Under the pieces are notes generated by a model. That model did not search any database and was not told where the DNA came from. It saw only the letters and a list, made by a program, of their open reading frames with translations. From NCBI GenBank assembly GCA_008711295.1, contig VUYV01000145.1, positions 1,951,748 through 2,015,747 of the forward strand: 64,000 nucleotides of DNA, given 5' to 3'. The DNA comes from Anarhynchus alexandrinus. Lineage: Eukaryota > Chordata > Aves > Charadriiformes > Charadriidae. The position numbers and the translations under genes were made by a program. Below, one piece after another: positions 1 to 13,050 of the stretch; position 1 is the stretch's first letter; each line of letters starts with the position of its first letter.

Positions 1-1180
1 TTAAAATACTTTTAAAACAAACACCTAAGAAAGACATGGCACAAATCGGTGTGAATCCATCTAATGTTGGCGCATTTGTGGGATAAGAGATACAACTGCT
101 TTATCAATCAGTGTACTTAAAATCATGATTTTCCAGAGCAAACGATGCGTAGATTGCGGCAGAAACCATAAACAGGAGACACATATGGCCATGACAAAGC
201 CTATGAATATAGAAACTTAACCACGCACCTCGGCAGATCTGTGGAGTTGAACTGCATACCTATTTGCGGTGCTGAAGTCCAGTTTAATTATCCTGCCAAA
301 CACCCCTGAGCCACAACAAGGTTATTACCGTTTACCAAAGGACCTGCTCGGGATATTTTACAAGGAAATTGCCTGTGCCTAATCTAATTGCTAAGAAGGA
401 GCTAAAATTACCTTAGACCTGGAAAGACCAACAAAGCAGAAAGCTCCAAAAGGTTCAAGAAGCTTCATGAGACTGTTCCTGTAAATCACAGCTGAGGAGA
501 TTTGAACTCCCTGGAGAGGCTCCCAGTCAGAGTCAGACACTGTTTTCCACCCAGAACAAACATAATGCAGGTGAGATGACTTACAACGCACAAAAGTATG
601 ATTTCTGACATACATAAGCCTTCTACTGGTTACCAAATACATTTACATAATAAGTGGGGTTTGTAAATTATCCACTGATGGTGTCACACAGATTTAAATA
701 ATCTGCAGCATCAGTGTCTGCTGTTTGCAAGCCGTATCTGACACTTTAACAGCCTTTGCAAAAGATTTAACTGGGATCCATTGAAGAATCCCATTTTTCA
801 AGCTTTTGTTTAATCATAAAATGAGCAACATCTATAAAATCTAACAAATGGATTGGGATGGCTTAGATGTTTCAAGACCCTTGCAGGAAAACAGTACACA
901 ACATCAGAAGGAACTACTACTGTAAATTACAGAGAGTTTAATTGGAGACTGCTGGACATGTTAAGCTACAGTCAAGCTTGTTAGCCCAGGAAATGTGCAG
1001 CATTGCCTGCCGAATAACCACAGAAGTACCTTTGGAGAATCACTCACTTGTTTATGTCCAAACCGACCAAGAACAGATTTCTGCTGGCGCCCTTACCAGC
1101 AGCTACTTCGACACATTGTGTGGACTGCCATGATTTCAACTTGCCTACTGCCTGCTATTTTGCTCATGTGTTCTGGGCTT

Positions 1181-1204
1181 AAAAAAAAAGGGGGGAAAAA
1201 AAAA
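1181..1204. repeat. A9-G6-A9 mirror-symmetric purine tract
   Basis: Nine A, six G and nine A occur in a row, a perfect mirror repeat of 24 purines on the plus strand. Polypurine mirror repeats can form intramolecular triplexes (H-DNA) in principle. The tract is short, so this is structural potential only. Confidence 0.9.
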
Positions 1205-4200
1205 GCTCCTTTCACACTCCACCACTCCACTGACATAGATGAGCCTAGGACAGATGACCTGGATTCAAACTGGTTAAATACAAGAAAGGGCAAGTCGCGA
1301 GCAGACAAAGCAAGCTCCGAGGGGTTTTCTCTCAGACTTTCACAGTTTTCTGGTGCTTTAACCAACCCTGACTTGCAGAGCATATTAAATTTGCTGCTCT
1401 CCCTGTCCAATATCATTAGAGAACTGTCTGTCAAAGAACAGATTTCTACCAGAGCTGGTTATCAACCTGAAGAAACTATACAACTAATTGTCAGCCATGC
1501 CTAGAGTGTCTTCCTTCACCACCATGGAACTGAAAAGATGTGTGTGTATACATATATATTATTTTTCCCCCATTTTCTTGTTTTAAATAAGAAAAAATCT
1601 TGTCTGGGTGACAAATGGAAACATCTCCAACCCAGAGGAGCCCAGAGCTACACCTTAAAGCTCCTGGCATTTATCCCAGACGTAAGAGATGCAAAAGAAA
1701 AAGAAGATAGCAAGACACTGACTATATTCATGGGTAGCTTCTAAAAGAGTTATGTTCTGGGAAAAAAATACCACAAGAATTGCTGGTTACAAGTGAAGTG
1801 AAGCAGCAGCAATAATTTGACATAAAAATTCTCTACACAGCAACACTCTTACAGCTCCTGATGAAGCAGGATGGTGGCCTGGAATGGTACTGGTCTCTCA
1901 TAGTATTGAGGAAGACTTTCCTTAGAGAAGAAGAGGTGGCTAAAAGTCATGGCTTAGGACTTTTTTTTTCTTTAATCAGAAGTATGACTAGGGAAAGATT
2001 TAATACAGCAATAGAAACTTTTGATGATAAGCAACAGAAATATTTAATACAGCAATTATAAGTCCCCTGCAATACATGTGACTTTCAATGACGTCTCAAA
2101 TACGTGCCTTAGAGGAAAAACATAATTTGATGTCTGGAAACTTAAAGGGGTCTTGCAACACCAGAGTAACAGGTCTGTGTTTCCCACAAAATTCAAAACT
2201 TGGGTCTCACATACATTCACCCAAATCACGCATGCTTAAAAGCATGGGTAAAAGCAGATGCAAGTCTGGAGACCTACACTGGATGGGAAAAGCAAAATGA
2301 CAACAAAGATGTGAGTGTGAGCTCTTCCCAGAGACCCCTCCCCACCTCTGCACAGAGAGCAGCTCGAATGCTTTGGTCACTCTGCCTGTAAACGGAGGTC
2401 CTTTCTCAGAGCTCTGCCCAACATCCACCCTCTGAAATGTCTTTCTGCGTACTATGCAACACACAGCCCTTTTGCATGCTGCTGCAAGAGACGTTAGATG
2501 AAGGGTGCTACATCTTTTACTGAGCACGAGCCACATGAAACTGCTCAGAGCAAGACAGGAGCCACAGTTACGTGCAAGATTCGCTACTGTTGATAATAGT
2601 CAATGGCATATTCCACACGCATGACTAGACAAGTTTCTCCAACTAACTGTTTCTGGATAACATCTACACCACATGCAGAGGATGACACACACGTGGAAGG
2701 CACATGCTGCACTAACACAGAAATGATGAATACTTTAGTATCAACATGCAAGAATTCTGCTTTCCACTGGCAATGCAGCTTGCGCGTTCAGCGTACTCTT
2801 ACTCCCTCGGTGTGAGCAAAAGGCTGCTGCAAGCAGCCCCTTGATTCAACACAGGCTTTTCTTCTGCTTTGCCAGCTTTTACTAGTGCTCTCTCTCTCTC
2901 ATCTGAAACACTGAAAACAGTCTAATCCAAAAAAGAAAACAAAGATACATACTGTCGTTTACAATTGTGCATGCTAATCCCCCAACAACATCTAATGACA
3001 TACAGGAAAGCTGGTGGTTAGACTCAAACTAAGCCTCCCTGTGTAATTACAGTAAGTTAGAGGGCAAAACTCAAGCGCAAAACATTAAATAAAGCAAATG
3101 GAACAGTCTTGGGCTCCTGCAAAGGCATTTAGCGTATACCAAAATGGTCACAGAGAATATCTTAAAAATAAGACTGTGGATGTTGCATAGTTTTCCTACC
3201 CCAAAAAACATACCATTTCACTCATATACAATTTTTTTTTTCTCTGTGTTTTGACACATTTGGTATAATTACCATGGTAGAAAACAATGAGAAGTCTACA
3301 GCAGCTATCAGCTGTTAGTCTCTATGCTTCCTATATGTCTATAGAAGTATTTGGAGATATCCTGCTCTATAGATAGAGCAGAATGTCATGTACTGGATCT
3401 TCCATCAGCCTCTGTTTTACAAGAATAAAACACGGAGTTGCCTAAATATTTCTCATGAAAGGATGTAAATGGAAAGAAATGGGGCAAAAAGGGGATTATG
3501 TTTGATAATAAAAGACATGCAGAGTGAGACGAATGCCCTAATATTAGCAGAGAGGGGAAAAACGGACAACAACTCCTAAGTGTCGTACACAACCAACAAA
3601 TACCATAGCAAAACAAGGACTTTCCTAAACTGAAGATTCAGTCCAACTACAGCTAACTAGACACAGAACCGGTGCTGGTGCACCGCTGCAACCACTAGCT
3701 TTAAGCATACCGTACTATAATTTGGTGTAAGTTCCCACTGAAAAAAAGACTCACTTTTAACTTTTAATAAGCAGCAAAAAAAAGGACAAGAAATGACCTG
3801 AACTCCTGTTTCCAAAGTGTGTAGTGGAAGTTTCTTTCCGCAGAGTCTTCTTTCTAACTACCATCTAAACTGCACGAATGGCAAAGTTTGTTAACCAGGG
3901 ACCGCAGTAGTTAACAATTCAGATCACATCTAAGATCTATGTATATTTTTTAACTAATAATTTTACGAAGAATCTAAGAAGTCTCATGCTATTTCTACTT
4001 TCATGCTTCTGCCTGTAAAGCCACTTGCTTCTGTTATCATGATTTTTGCACAAAATAAAATACAAGGTAAGAAATGCAGTTTGATAAAAAAGGCAAAACT
4101 TATGTCAGTAAATCAATACGGTCTGAAAGGTTGTTACAGGATTAGATACCACCTTGTAAGACTAGAAAGGCAGGATTCTCAGCACAGCATTCAAAACCCT

Positions 4201-6952
4201 AACAGGCTGAGATAGTAGATTTTATATTTCTCACTACTGCTGTTGCATGACATGATCAAGGATGCACACAATCTTCAAGGCTTTTCAAGCTTTTGCCAGA
4301 GGGAAAATTTCAAAGCAGGCTTCTCTCTGCCTCATAATACTAAATGGGTTGGGCAGGAACGGCATTTACACATTTGAATCTTTTATGATTTTCCCTAAAA
4401 ACAATAGCAGCAATATGACTTGCTGTATTAGATATATTCCTATAGGTGGGCAGAGAAAAGGTATAAAGGTCACAAGGACAAAACTGTTCATTAGAAGGCT
4501 GTATAAACCTCTGTTAGCTCTGAGGTTTTCAGGGTGATACCTTCAGCACAAACACAAACTTCTCATGAATTTAAGCTCACTGGATATTTTCTAAAAATTG
4601 CCATCAGTGATTTCCCTGGTAACTTGTCTTGGGAAGAGCTGGCTCTCCCAGACCAGTGAAGGCTGTGTGGGACCCCTTGGAGCCCATGAATGCTGCTCAC
4701 CGTTGCTAGCAGGGCTGTGGCAGGACGATGTGGAGCACTCCCCGACAGGGCTTTCCACCTGAGCTGATGGAGAGTGACATGTCAAGCAGGAATCTCCCCC
4801 ACCACTCAGCACTGCCCTTCAAGATCCACCCATCTTCATTTTTATTTTGAAATGGGTATTGTGATACAGCACTGCAGGCATTCTCAAAACACGCACTAAC
4901 GCATGATCTTCACACTATCTTCTTTCGTTTCTCTTCTTGCTTTTTCTGGATTGCTTCCCAGGCTTTCTTTTATCTTTGAGCTTAGCAAACTGATTAATAT
5001 AAATAACTCAATGATGTCCAAAAATATTCGGCTTTGGTAATCTGCAATGAGATCTCTCCTCTTCTTCATGCTTCTTTATATGCAGTTTCATTATGTTCGT
5101 GCCAGATGAGCATTTAAGCGAGAGGGAACCGTAATGAGAGATGAAGAACTGGAGCAGTGTGCTTATGCCATGAGGTGGAAACAAACACTTGTGCCTAGAG
5201 ATCCATACCAAACTTGTATTGAAGAGATAACTTGTCTATAGTATTTAGTGCGCAACATAAAGTTTCACAAAAGGCACAGAGAAATCTTCTAAATAAATCC
5301 TATAATAATTAAATCTTCTTGATACTGCAGCATCCTATATCACACACATACATACATTCTATCCTCCATTTAGTTTCAGCAACCTCCACTGTGCTTGGCT
5401 GATAAAATAATCTCCCAAATGATCGTAGCTCTAAAAACTATTAAATCCATGAAGTATTGATGAGGCAGAATTAATGTCGAGAGAATTACATTAACCGCCC
5501 TCCTCCCCCTGTATTTCATAAAAGAAACTCTCTAGAAATAAAGCAGCACTGTGGATGTACTACAAAATACAGAATGTTCAGGTCAGGAAAATCTACATCC
5601 GTCCACACACCTTAAACTCTACCTATAGATGTACTTATTACTACAACACGTATTCATTTGGTAAGAGTCTTATCCACAGAAACAACCTTATCTGACGCCC
5701 AGAATCACGCTCGCTATTCCTTTTAATCTCTGGTGTGATCCGTGTCTTACACACAGCACGTCACGCAAACCAGGCACCGGGCAACAGCCCTGCTTCTCTC
5801 CATGGCGTTCCTCACTCCCTGCGCTGCGGGGCTCATTAGCTGTGGGTTGAGAGCATTACCTACTAAGACCCTGTTGCTGCCTGATAATAAACTTGGCACA
5901 AACAGGCCCAAGCTTGGCAATATTCTCCATGCTGGATGTTTGCTGTGAGATTTTTTTTTCCTTGCTTTGTTGCTGTTTTGGATTTTTGGCATGACTTCAG
6001 CCAAAATTTTCAAGCTAATTCTGGAACAAAGCATGGGAAACTGGAGTGATTTGTTCATGTTAAAAGCTTCTGGTCATCCCTTGAACAGCTCGAGAAGTTT
6101 TGTGATTTGGACCATAAACTTGCAAGGTGTCAAGGCAAAATCTTTGTATTTTGATCTCTGCAGAAAACTCCCAAACATGACTAAATTACTAACTTCTGAA
6201 AAAATAGATCTCCAATTTGCATGAGCTCACTAAGGAAGTGATGCTTCCTAGCAACTAAATTCCCTGGAGTTCCCACCTACAATGCCCCAGGATCCTGCTA
6301 CCAGCTGGGTGGGACCTGCCTGCTCCAAGCTGCACTTACAGTTTAATATTGAATAATCAGAGCTGGACGTGAAACCAGGTGTGAGGCTGTTCCATACCTA
6401 AATCCAAACTCATAACGGGCTGGATGGTAGTGGCCCCTGCAGTGTAACACATACAGGTTTTTGTTCAGTCCTCCGGAGGGGAGGAAGGGGAACAGAAGGT
6501 ATGAGAACATGCCAGTGTGATGGAAAAGGAGTTTTTGTATCAATTGCACTCTGACAAAAATACCCTGATGCTCATATAGAAAAGAGCAAAGTTGATGTAA
6601 CACTCCCTAAAGCAACATCTGAATTTTCAAATTTAATGCTTTTCTTTCAAAAGAGCACTTGGAGGCCTTGTTATCTAGATTAAAAAAAAAAACCAACCAA
6701 TTTACCACTTGCAAAATCCTATCTTGGATCTGCTGCTCTAACATCATGATCAGCTGCAAACATCTCTGCCATTGAGCCAGCTAAGAAAGCCGGGAGGTAC
6801 AGCTGCATGTAGTGCTCTGCTCCATCTGCTGTCTTAACTGTCCTTCCCTGTTTCTTCTCCAGTGGCTTCAGCAAGAGGGACATCCAGATGGATGGTCCAC
6901 AGACCAGCTCTCTTTTGCGAGCAATTCCAACAATTGGATCACCTCAACTTCA

Positions 6953-6996
6953 GGGGAAAAAAAAGAAAAAAAAGAAAAAAAAAGAAAAAAGAAAAG
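6953..6996 (+). repeat. A-rich (A6-9 G)n purine tract
   Basis: After GGGG at about 6953-6956 the sequence is almost pure A, broken by single G residues every five to ten bases, up to about 6996. This is a low-complexity purine tract. No identifiable LINE, SINE or mRNA-like sequence lies directly upstream, so it does not look like a retroposon tail. Confidence 0.9.
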
Positions 6997-8584
6997 CTAA
7001 ACTAAAGGGATTACCAGTGAGATGTAGGAAAACACTTGGGAAAATGATAGACACAAAGATCTCTTCTGCAGGAAACTGGAACATAACCTCCCTGTGTAGG
7101 GTTATCTGATTTAATAAATTGTACACAAGTGTAACAATGCTTCACGTCTCTTAGAAATGCAGACTAAATCCAACCCGACTGGGACAGGAGACATGCAGTT
7201 CTGGACAGGGGACAAGCCCCATTCCTTAGAAAACTTATGAACCAGATTTAACATTTACCACACCCAGCAGCACCAACATGCACATCTTTTGCAGAGACTA
7301 GACTGGAATAAAAGAAACAAACTGAAATTGAAGGATTTACAAGCGTAGTATAGCAAATCTTGGTGAACCCCAAGATATTTTAAAGTGCTCAAGCATTTCC
7401 AGACACTTTCCTTTCTAAGGATGCATGACAAACTTCAGCCCACAGAAAGAAATAATGAAGACACACAACAGAAACATGTTATAAGGCACGTCACTGCCTA
7501 AATTAATGACTCTGGAAAACAAAAAGCTACTAGAAATAGGACCAAAATGCACCAGGTCAGCCCTAATTACAGAGAACAGCTAATGATTCTGGCAAAGCCT
7601 CTTGTGGGCATGGCAGAACACAGGTAATAAAGCAAAAGTTGCAGCAGGTTATTTTTGCAGTGAGAGCCCATACTCCAAGCTCTTTGCAGACAATGCATAG
7701 TTGCTTTATAATACTTCATGTCAGAAACCTGACATAAGAAGAAGAATCACCAAGAGAAATTCAAAAGCATTTTCAGTAGACATCAGGGTTGTAAATAATT
7801 TTATCATACAAATAGGACACCCAGGAATGCACAGGGCATCACAATATTTCTAAAGGCAAACACATTTAATAAACATTTAATACGCATAAAGATGCCAAAA
7901 ACCTGTTTTTATATCATTTCTAAAAATCAAAGCAGGCACTGCCTGTTAAATTGTTGTTTAAAATAAAGAGAGAAGAAAAATGTGACTGTTCTTAATGGGA
8001 AAAAAACCCAAACAAAACACCAGATGAGTGTCTTAGCAGCTAAAATCTAAATTTTCCATGATATAGTTGAGCAACTAGGAATAGCATTCTCTTGATGTCC
8101 AGTCCTTCTTGGATTCAGTAGGTTAGGGACAGAGACTGGGCAAAACTGCTTCCTTGTCTTATATTTTTTATAACGATTTTTAAACTGTCTGGGAATTTGG
8201 AATGCCATAGGCAAACCTGCAGTGGGGTCAGAGATATTTCAGAGGTCCTTACAGATGAGAAACTCAAGGTTCCTGATTATTCTACCTCAAAATAAGATTT
8301 TGCAAACCATGGGAAGAGGGTAAGGAACAGCTGTGAAAACAAGCAAAATTTGCAGAGTCTGTTTACATATTACAATGGCTCCAGGAAAACATTACTGAAT
8401 TATAGGGCAAAATCTTGGCGTATGGAGTGTTACAAACCCAGCTCCAGACTGGCTTGAAGAAAGTCCAGGATTTCCTTGGAGCCACAGGAAGCAGATTTCC
8501 TGATTCTGGGGACTTCGCTAAAACTCCTCATCCTCACAGAGAGAATGCAAATTCCACACTAATTGACAGTGAGCAAGAACAACA

Positions 8585-8800
8585 AGAAGCAACAAGGGAA
8601 GCACTTTTTCACTCTGAGGATGGTCAGACACGGGAACAGGTGCCCAGAGAGGCTGTAGAGTTTCCAGCCTTGGCACGCAGTGGAATTTTGAAAATCAAGG
8701 CCCTGAACAACCTGACCTAATAGGACCTGTTTCAAGTCGGGGTTTGAACAAGATGACATTTAGCAGTTTCTTCCAACTAAAATTATTCTACGATTCTGAG
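8585..8800 (+). mobile_element. CR1 LINE, 5'-truncated 3' end
   Basis: The segment follows the CR1 terminal region in sense orientation. It has the CACTCTGAGGATGGTCAGAC and ACGGGAACAGGTGCCCAGAG blocks (end of ORF2, where CR1 proteins read roughly like R-T-R-E-Q-V-P-R-E-A-V-E). A diverged 3' UTR follows, then ATTATTCTACGATTCTGAG, a degenerate copy of the ATTCTRTG octamer tail. An open frame runs through it and stops at about 8720, but it is a remnant and not a gene. The internal part is diverged and partly rearranged, suggesting an old copy. The left boundary is uncertain by about 30 bp. Confidence 0.85.
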
Positions 8801-11800
8801 AGACATGCTGCTTCTGTCTCTTTCCTCTTGCTGCTCTTGAATTATGCTCTTTTATGCAGCCATGGAGACTAGGCTGATGCATCTTTGAAGAGAAATTAAA
8901 ACACAACAATCTTACTACCAGGTCTTCCGATAAACTTTTTTTTCCTTGGTGGTACATGGCATCACTATTTCTGAATCATAACTCTACTCCCTTTACCTGT
9001 GAACACCATAGCTTTGGCAACCCACACACAAAGATCAGCCAATCTGCAAGGACACTGGATGACTTTTAGCATCAAAGTGCTAAAAGAAACCACCAAAAAG
9101 AAAACTAGATATAGCTCCTACCTCTTTTGCAGTAGCAGAAGTCAGCACAAAATCTCATGGACTAACGAGTTCATGCTGCTGGTCTGTGGCTCATCTTTGG
9201 CCCTACAACTAAATTCTAGTTAAATAACTTGTTCTTATTTCCCAGTATATGGATATAGGTGCAAGCTTACAATATGACATGGTCAGAAAAGTCAAACTGT
9301 AGAGAGAAAATTGCTTAAAAGAATAAGCTACAGTAGGGTTTACCCAGGTACCATTGTACAGGACTTTTCGTGCCTTTGACCAACTTTGTAAAATTGTTAT
9401 CTTATCTTTTCTTATCTTTAAGACTATATATTCTGCAGAAGCCTAAACGATCTACATTTAAACATCTGTTAGCTAATCTAGATCTTTCTGTTTGATGTAA
9501 CAACATCTGTTTTTTTTTAAATGGCAGAAAAGAACAAGTGTTCTCAGAGAGCCAGCCTTTGATTTTCAGTTTTCTACCCTGCAGGCTATCCCAGAGTGAA
9601 GTCTTCTGCCAGTGAAGAATAAGCCAGTTTTCATCTGCAATCTGCACATGTTGGCTGAAGGAAAAATACCAGTCCAATACCCTGCTCAGCCAGGGGAAAG
9701 AAGGGACACAATCTTCTGTTGGCATTTTTTTCCCAAGGGTGACAGTGATCGATTGGCACCAGCCAGAACTGTATATATTGACAGTCTCCTAGAGGGAAAA
9801 GCAAGATGAGTCTACGAACTGCTCCAGATCTGCTGCTTTTTTGCAGGTTGGAAGAGTTTTCTCAGGATTACTTCCCTCCAGTTGGGGCATGTCACTAATT
9901 ACCTCCTGTTCTTCTCTGCCTCCTTCTCCTCACAACAGGGCAACTCAGCAGCATGGACACATCATACATGACGTGCCATATTCCCATAGTGCCTGTAGGA
10001 CCAGAAGTCCGTAGGATCTGGTGCCTCTGGAAGTGTTGCATACAGAACAGCCAGAGAAACAGCAAAGCTTGCCATGTGGGACGGAAAGGAGGAATAAGAA
10101 AACTGGTATAGCACATAGAAGAATTAACTACATCCTTATCTCTCAGGCATAAGCGATTAATTCTAGCTCTGTGTGGCAAGTGTGCCAGTCAGACGTTCTG
10201 GGAATAGATGGAAAGATTTCAGAGAGACTGGGCACCCCCACCACTTTGGGAGGTATGTGCTCCCTCTACATTATTTTTGCTCCTGATTTTTCATACCAAT
10301 AGCTTGCTTTTTTGTTGCCCTTGCTTTTAAACTAGGCCTTTGTGTTTCTTCTACTCTAGGTTTTAGCTCAACCACTCTTCAGCAGAATATAACAGCTACA
10401 AACACAATAAACAGATGCCACTGGAGCAAATGAAACTACATTCCTCGCCCTGAGGCCTAGCACGCTGGTTTCTGTCAATGCTTCTCACACTGTGAGACTC
10501 CATACCAGAGGAAGAAAACCACATGTAATCAACTATGTCTCTATTTCCCGTCAGCTAAAAAAATTTAAACTGAAAAAAGCTAAAACAATCTTTCTGAAGT
10601 TCTCATTGAAAACTGAAATTGATCAAGACAGCACCACTTACCAGATTTTCCCCCCAAAACAGAGCAAGTTTACATTCACCACATTTCTTCAAAAATGGCT
10701 CAAAAACATGCCCTGTAAAATAAGAGAGAAAGGGAAAGAAAAAATTAGGGCGTGGAACACCACAATTTATGTTACACTTCTTTCTCACTCTGCTAACATT
10801 TATCACCAAACTTCCACCATTTTTTCTGTGTTAGGAAAGGAGGTAATTGGATTTGAACCTTCACAACTAATTATTAAATTCCACCAGTATTATGCAAAAT
10901 ATTAAAATAATTGCAGGACTCCCTCAGACTGCTCAGACACATCACTGTCACTGACACGACAGCTATTCAGACTTCAGGGAGACGAGGTCAACAACATGAA
11001 ACACGCAGCAGCATACAGCAAGCGTGCCAATTATTTTAGATCCAGCCCTAAAAAAATTGGTCAACCTAGTATGTCCTAGTGATTTTGCTTTGACAAACTG
11101 CTTTTGAAATACAATGCACGTAAGACTCTTGACAGTCTCCTTGTTTGAAAACTACACAAAGGAAAAAAAAGGGTTTATGCCACACTCAATTTTTAGGCTA
11201 TATTAATTACTTGGCATTCTTTAGAAGAACAAAGAGGGAGAAGAAACAAGTCAGTGCAATATCCAGTTCGACACACACTCGGGCCAGTTTGAAGAAGATG
11301 GAGAGCAGAAGTGACAAATGCCATCATTTTGCCAACCCTGAGTAAATTTCAAATGACAGCTACTCCTTATTTTTCCTTGAGGCAAAATCTTTGAAAGAAC
11401 AACTCATGGAGCACAGACTAACAATGATGTTAAAATGTTTAGTTTGTAAACTGCTGGAAGATGGAGGAGCTATGATTCTGCTGGTGTTCATGTTTAGGAG
11501 TGGTAACTGTACAGCACAGGTTTCAGTGCCCAGGTGTCCGCACCAGTGAAGCCAGACTGAATTTGAACTGCTTTAAAGTCCCATTCCACCACCCCCCAAG
11601 TACATGGCTGAGTTTTCCATGAGAGAGATATCTGTGAAATTACTGCTGGATGAGTAACTTTACAGCTATACACAGATAACTTGGAGCCCTGCATTATCGA
11701 TCGCGGAAACCTGCCTCAGCTGCAGAAGCAGCAGCACCGCTCCTGAAGGATGCTGTAGGTATCCACAGGAAAGAAAGGGGGAATGACTTCTTAGGTCAAA

Positions 11801-12944
11801 TTACTTTTACTGGTTGTTATGTGAAAAGTAGCCAGGAAAAGAAAATTTCTATTAAAGAATCACCAAATAAATCTGCCTTAAAACATGGCAACTGCATTAC
11901 ACTCCTCTAAATCCTGATTAGTAAGCAGACTTCTGATCTCATAAGGGTAAGACTTCATTTTGGGTGGAGAATTCAGGGCGGAGAGAGCAGAATAAGAAAA
12001 ATCATTACAAATCAGAAGGGGCTGTTGTGAAAGATTTTAGAAACAGACATTTTTAATCACAAATCTACAAACCAAAGCATCTTCTTCTCTGCTTGCTTTC
12101 TTTGTTTAGTAGTTGAGAAAGAAACCTGGGCATATCAAGGAATAAAGAAAAAACCCCAACATCCCCTCCTCCCTCAACACCTTTTGTACAGCTTGGCAGA
12201 ATTTGTGAAAACACTGAAAAAAAGATGGGTCTTAACTGCTTTGCTCAAATGCGGGGAAGGTGGTTATTATTCCAGTGCCATCCATTTCCCTCCCTAGCTT
12301 CCAGGCATTTGGCCTGGAAAGAAAAACTCAAGTCTAGAAACTCTGCTTCTGCCTCTGAACTAATTGGATAACATCTGCATGCAGAAAAGTTAGGAGCTTA
12401 AGAGACGAGCCAGGTCCCAAACAATCCAATAGCACCTCGACTCCAGATTAGCTCATTATTTTCTTCTACACCAGGAGACTGATTTAATAATTTCCCCAGA
12501 GAAGTGACAAATAAGGGAAACTCTGTACTCCACGCTGCCGGTCCCATGAATACTTGAAAAACAGGGGCTGGCACCGCTGCCAAAAGGGGCTAACCACCCC
12601 CCAACCCACCCCTCCTCCAGCACTGGTGCGGAGCTTCTGGATGCGGCCCCCCAGCAGCGCTCCCTCCCTCCCTCCCCCCCCCCAGCACAAATGCCTGCGC
12701 AGCAAACGGGGCTGGGGGAACGACTGGGATTAAAATGAACTGGGTGAATTCTTTAGCCCAGTTCGCAAAGTAACTGCAAAAAAACAAACCCCAAGAAAGC
12801 AAACCACCCTATGATTGCACTAGGGAAAAAGGGAGGAAAGAATGGACAGGCAAATGCAGGATTTGGGGAATGGTGGGTCTGCTTATTTGGCTGCAGTGCT
12901 AGTTTCAACCAGCAGTAGAACTCCACTGTTACGGTACTGGATTG
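8801..12944. other. unique non-coding block
   Basis: No gene or clear repeat was recognised between the CR1 end and the possible CR1 scrap near 13 kb. An open frame at 10492-10905 (+, 137 codons) is lysine- and serine-rich, as expected from A-rich sequence, and has no known motif. The right part (12590-12690) turns C-rich and includes the polypyrimidine tract described separately. Confidence 0.55.
12661..12683 (-). repeat. (CCCT)n-C10 tract, minus-strand G4 motif
   Basis: The plus strand reads TCCC three times and then T followed by ten C. The minus strand therefore carries a run of about ten G followed by three further GGG runs separated by single A residues. That fits the usual G-quadruplex rule of four G-runs of at least three with short loops. 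The neighbourhood (12590-12715) is G+C-rich compared with its surroundings. No promoter or gene was recognised beside it. Confidence 0.85.
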
Positions 12945-13050
12945 CAGGTAGCTGTCTAAAGGAGTCTAGTCCAAGTCCTCCGTTGAGACCATATACGACA
13001 AAAACTAGCAAGAGGGCTAGGTAGAGGGGTGTCTAGTTAAATCTGAGGCA
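12945..13050 (-). mobile_element. possible old CR1 scrap (weak)
   Basis: On the plus strand, GGAGTCTAGTCCAAGTCCTC resembles the reverse complement of the CR1 3' UTR block that reads roughly 'gg-ttggactagatgacctcc'. A diverged stretch follows and ends in GTGTCTAGTTAAAT, which vaguely matches the next conserved CR1 block. The octamer tail is missing and similarity is low. It could be chance. Confidence 0.3.

Larger units (their letters stand above)
1..8584. other. unique non-coding block, A+T-rich
   Basis: I recognise no gene or mobile element here. The longest open frame (995-1504, +, 169 codons) has no family resemblance, crosses the A/G tract at 1181-1204 as a lysine/glycine run, and shows no obvious splice context. 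A 15-bp word (ATTTAATACAGCAAT) occurs twice, at 1998-2012 and 2042-2056. The rest is unique sequence with short A- and T-runs. It is probably intergenic or intronic. Confidence 0.6.

Noticed and set aside
995..1504. Open frame of 169 codons on the plus strand
   Set aside because: It is the longest frame in the window but has no recognisable domain, crosses a low-complexity A/G tract, and is within chance expectation for 64 kb in six frames.
4591..4812. G+C-richer stretch that might be a solo LTR
   Set aside because: No TG...CA ends, polyadenylation signal arrangement or target-site duplication could be identified, and it resembles no LTR that I know.
8415..8720. Open frame overlapping the CR1 at 8585-8800
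   Set aside because: Its C-terminal half is decayed CR1 ORF2 and its N-terminal half is unrelated unique sequence, so it is not a host gene.
10492..10905. Open frame of 137 codons on the plus strand
   Set aside because: Lysine-rich translation of A-rich DNA with no known motif, no supporting splice sites, and no ATG at its start (it begins after the CACACTGTG stretch with an alternative codon).
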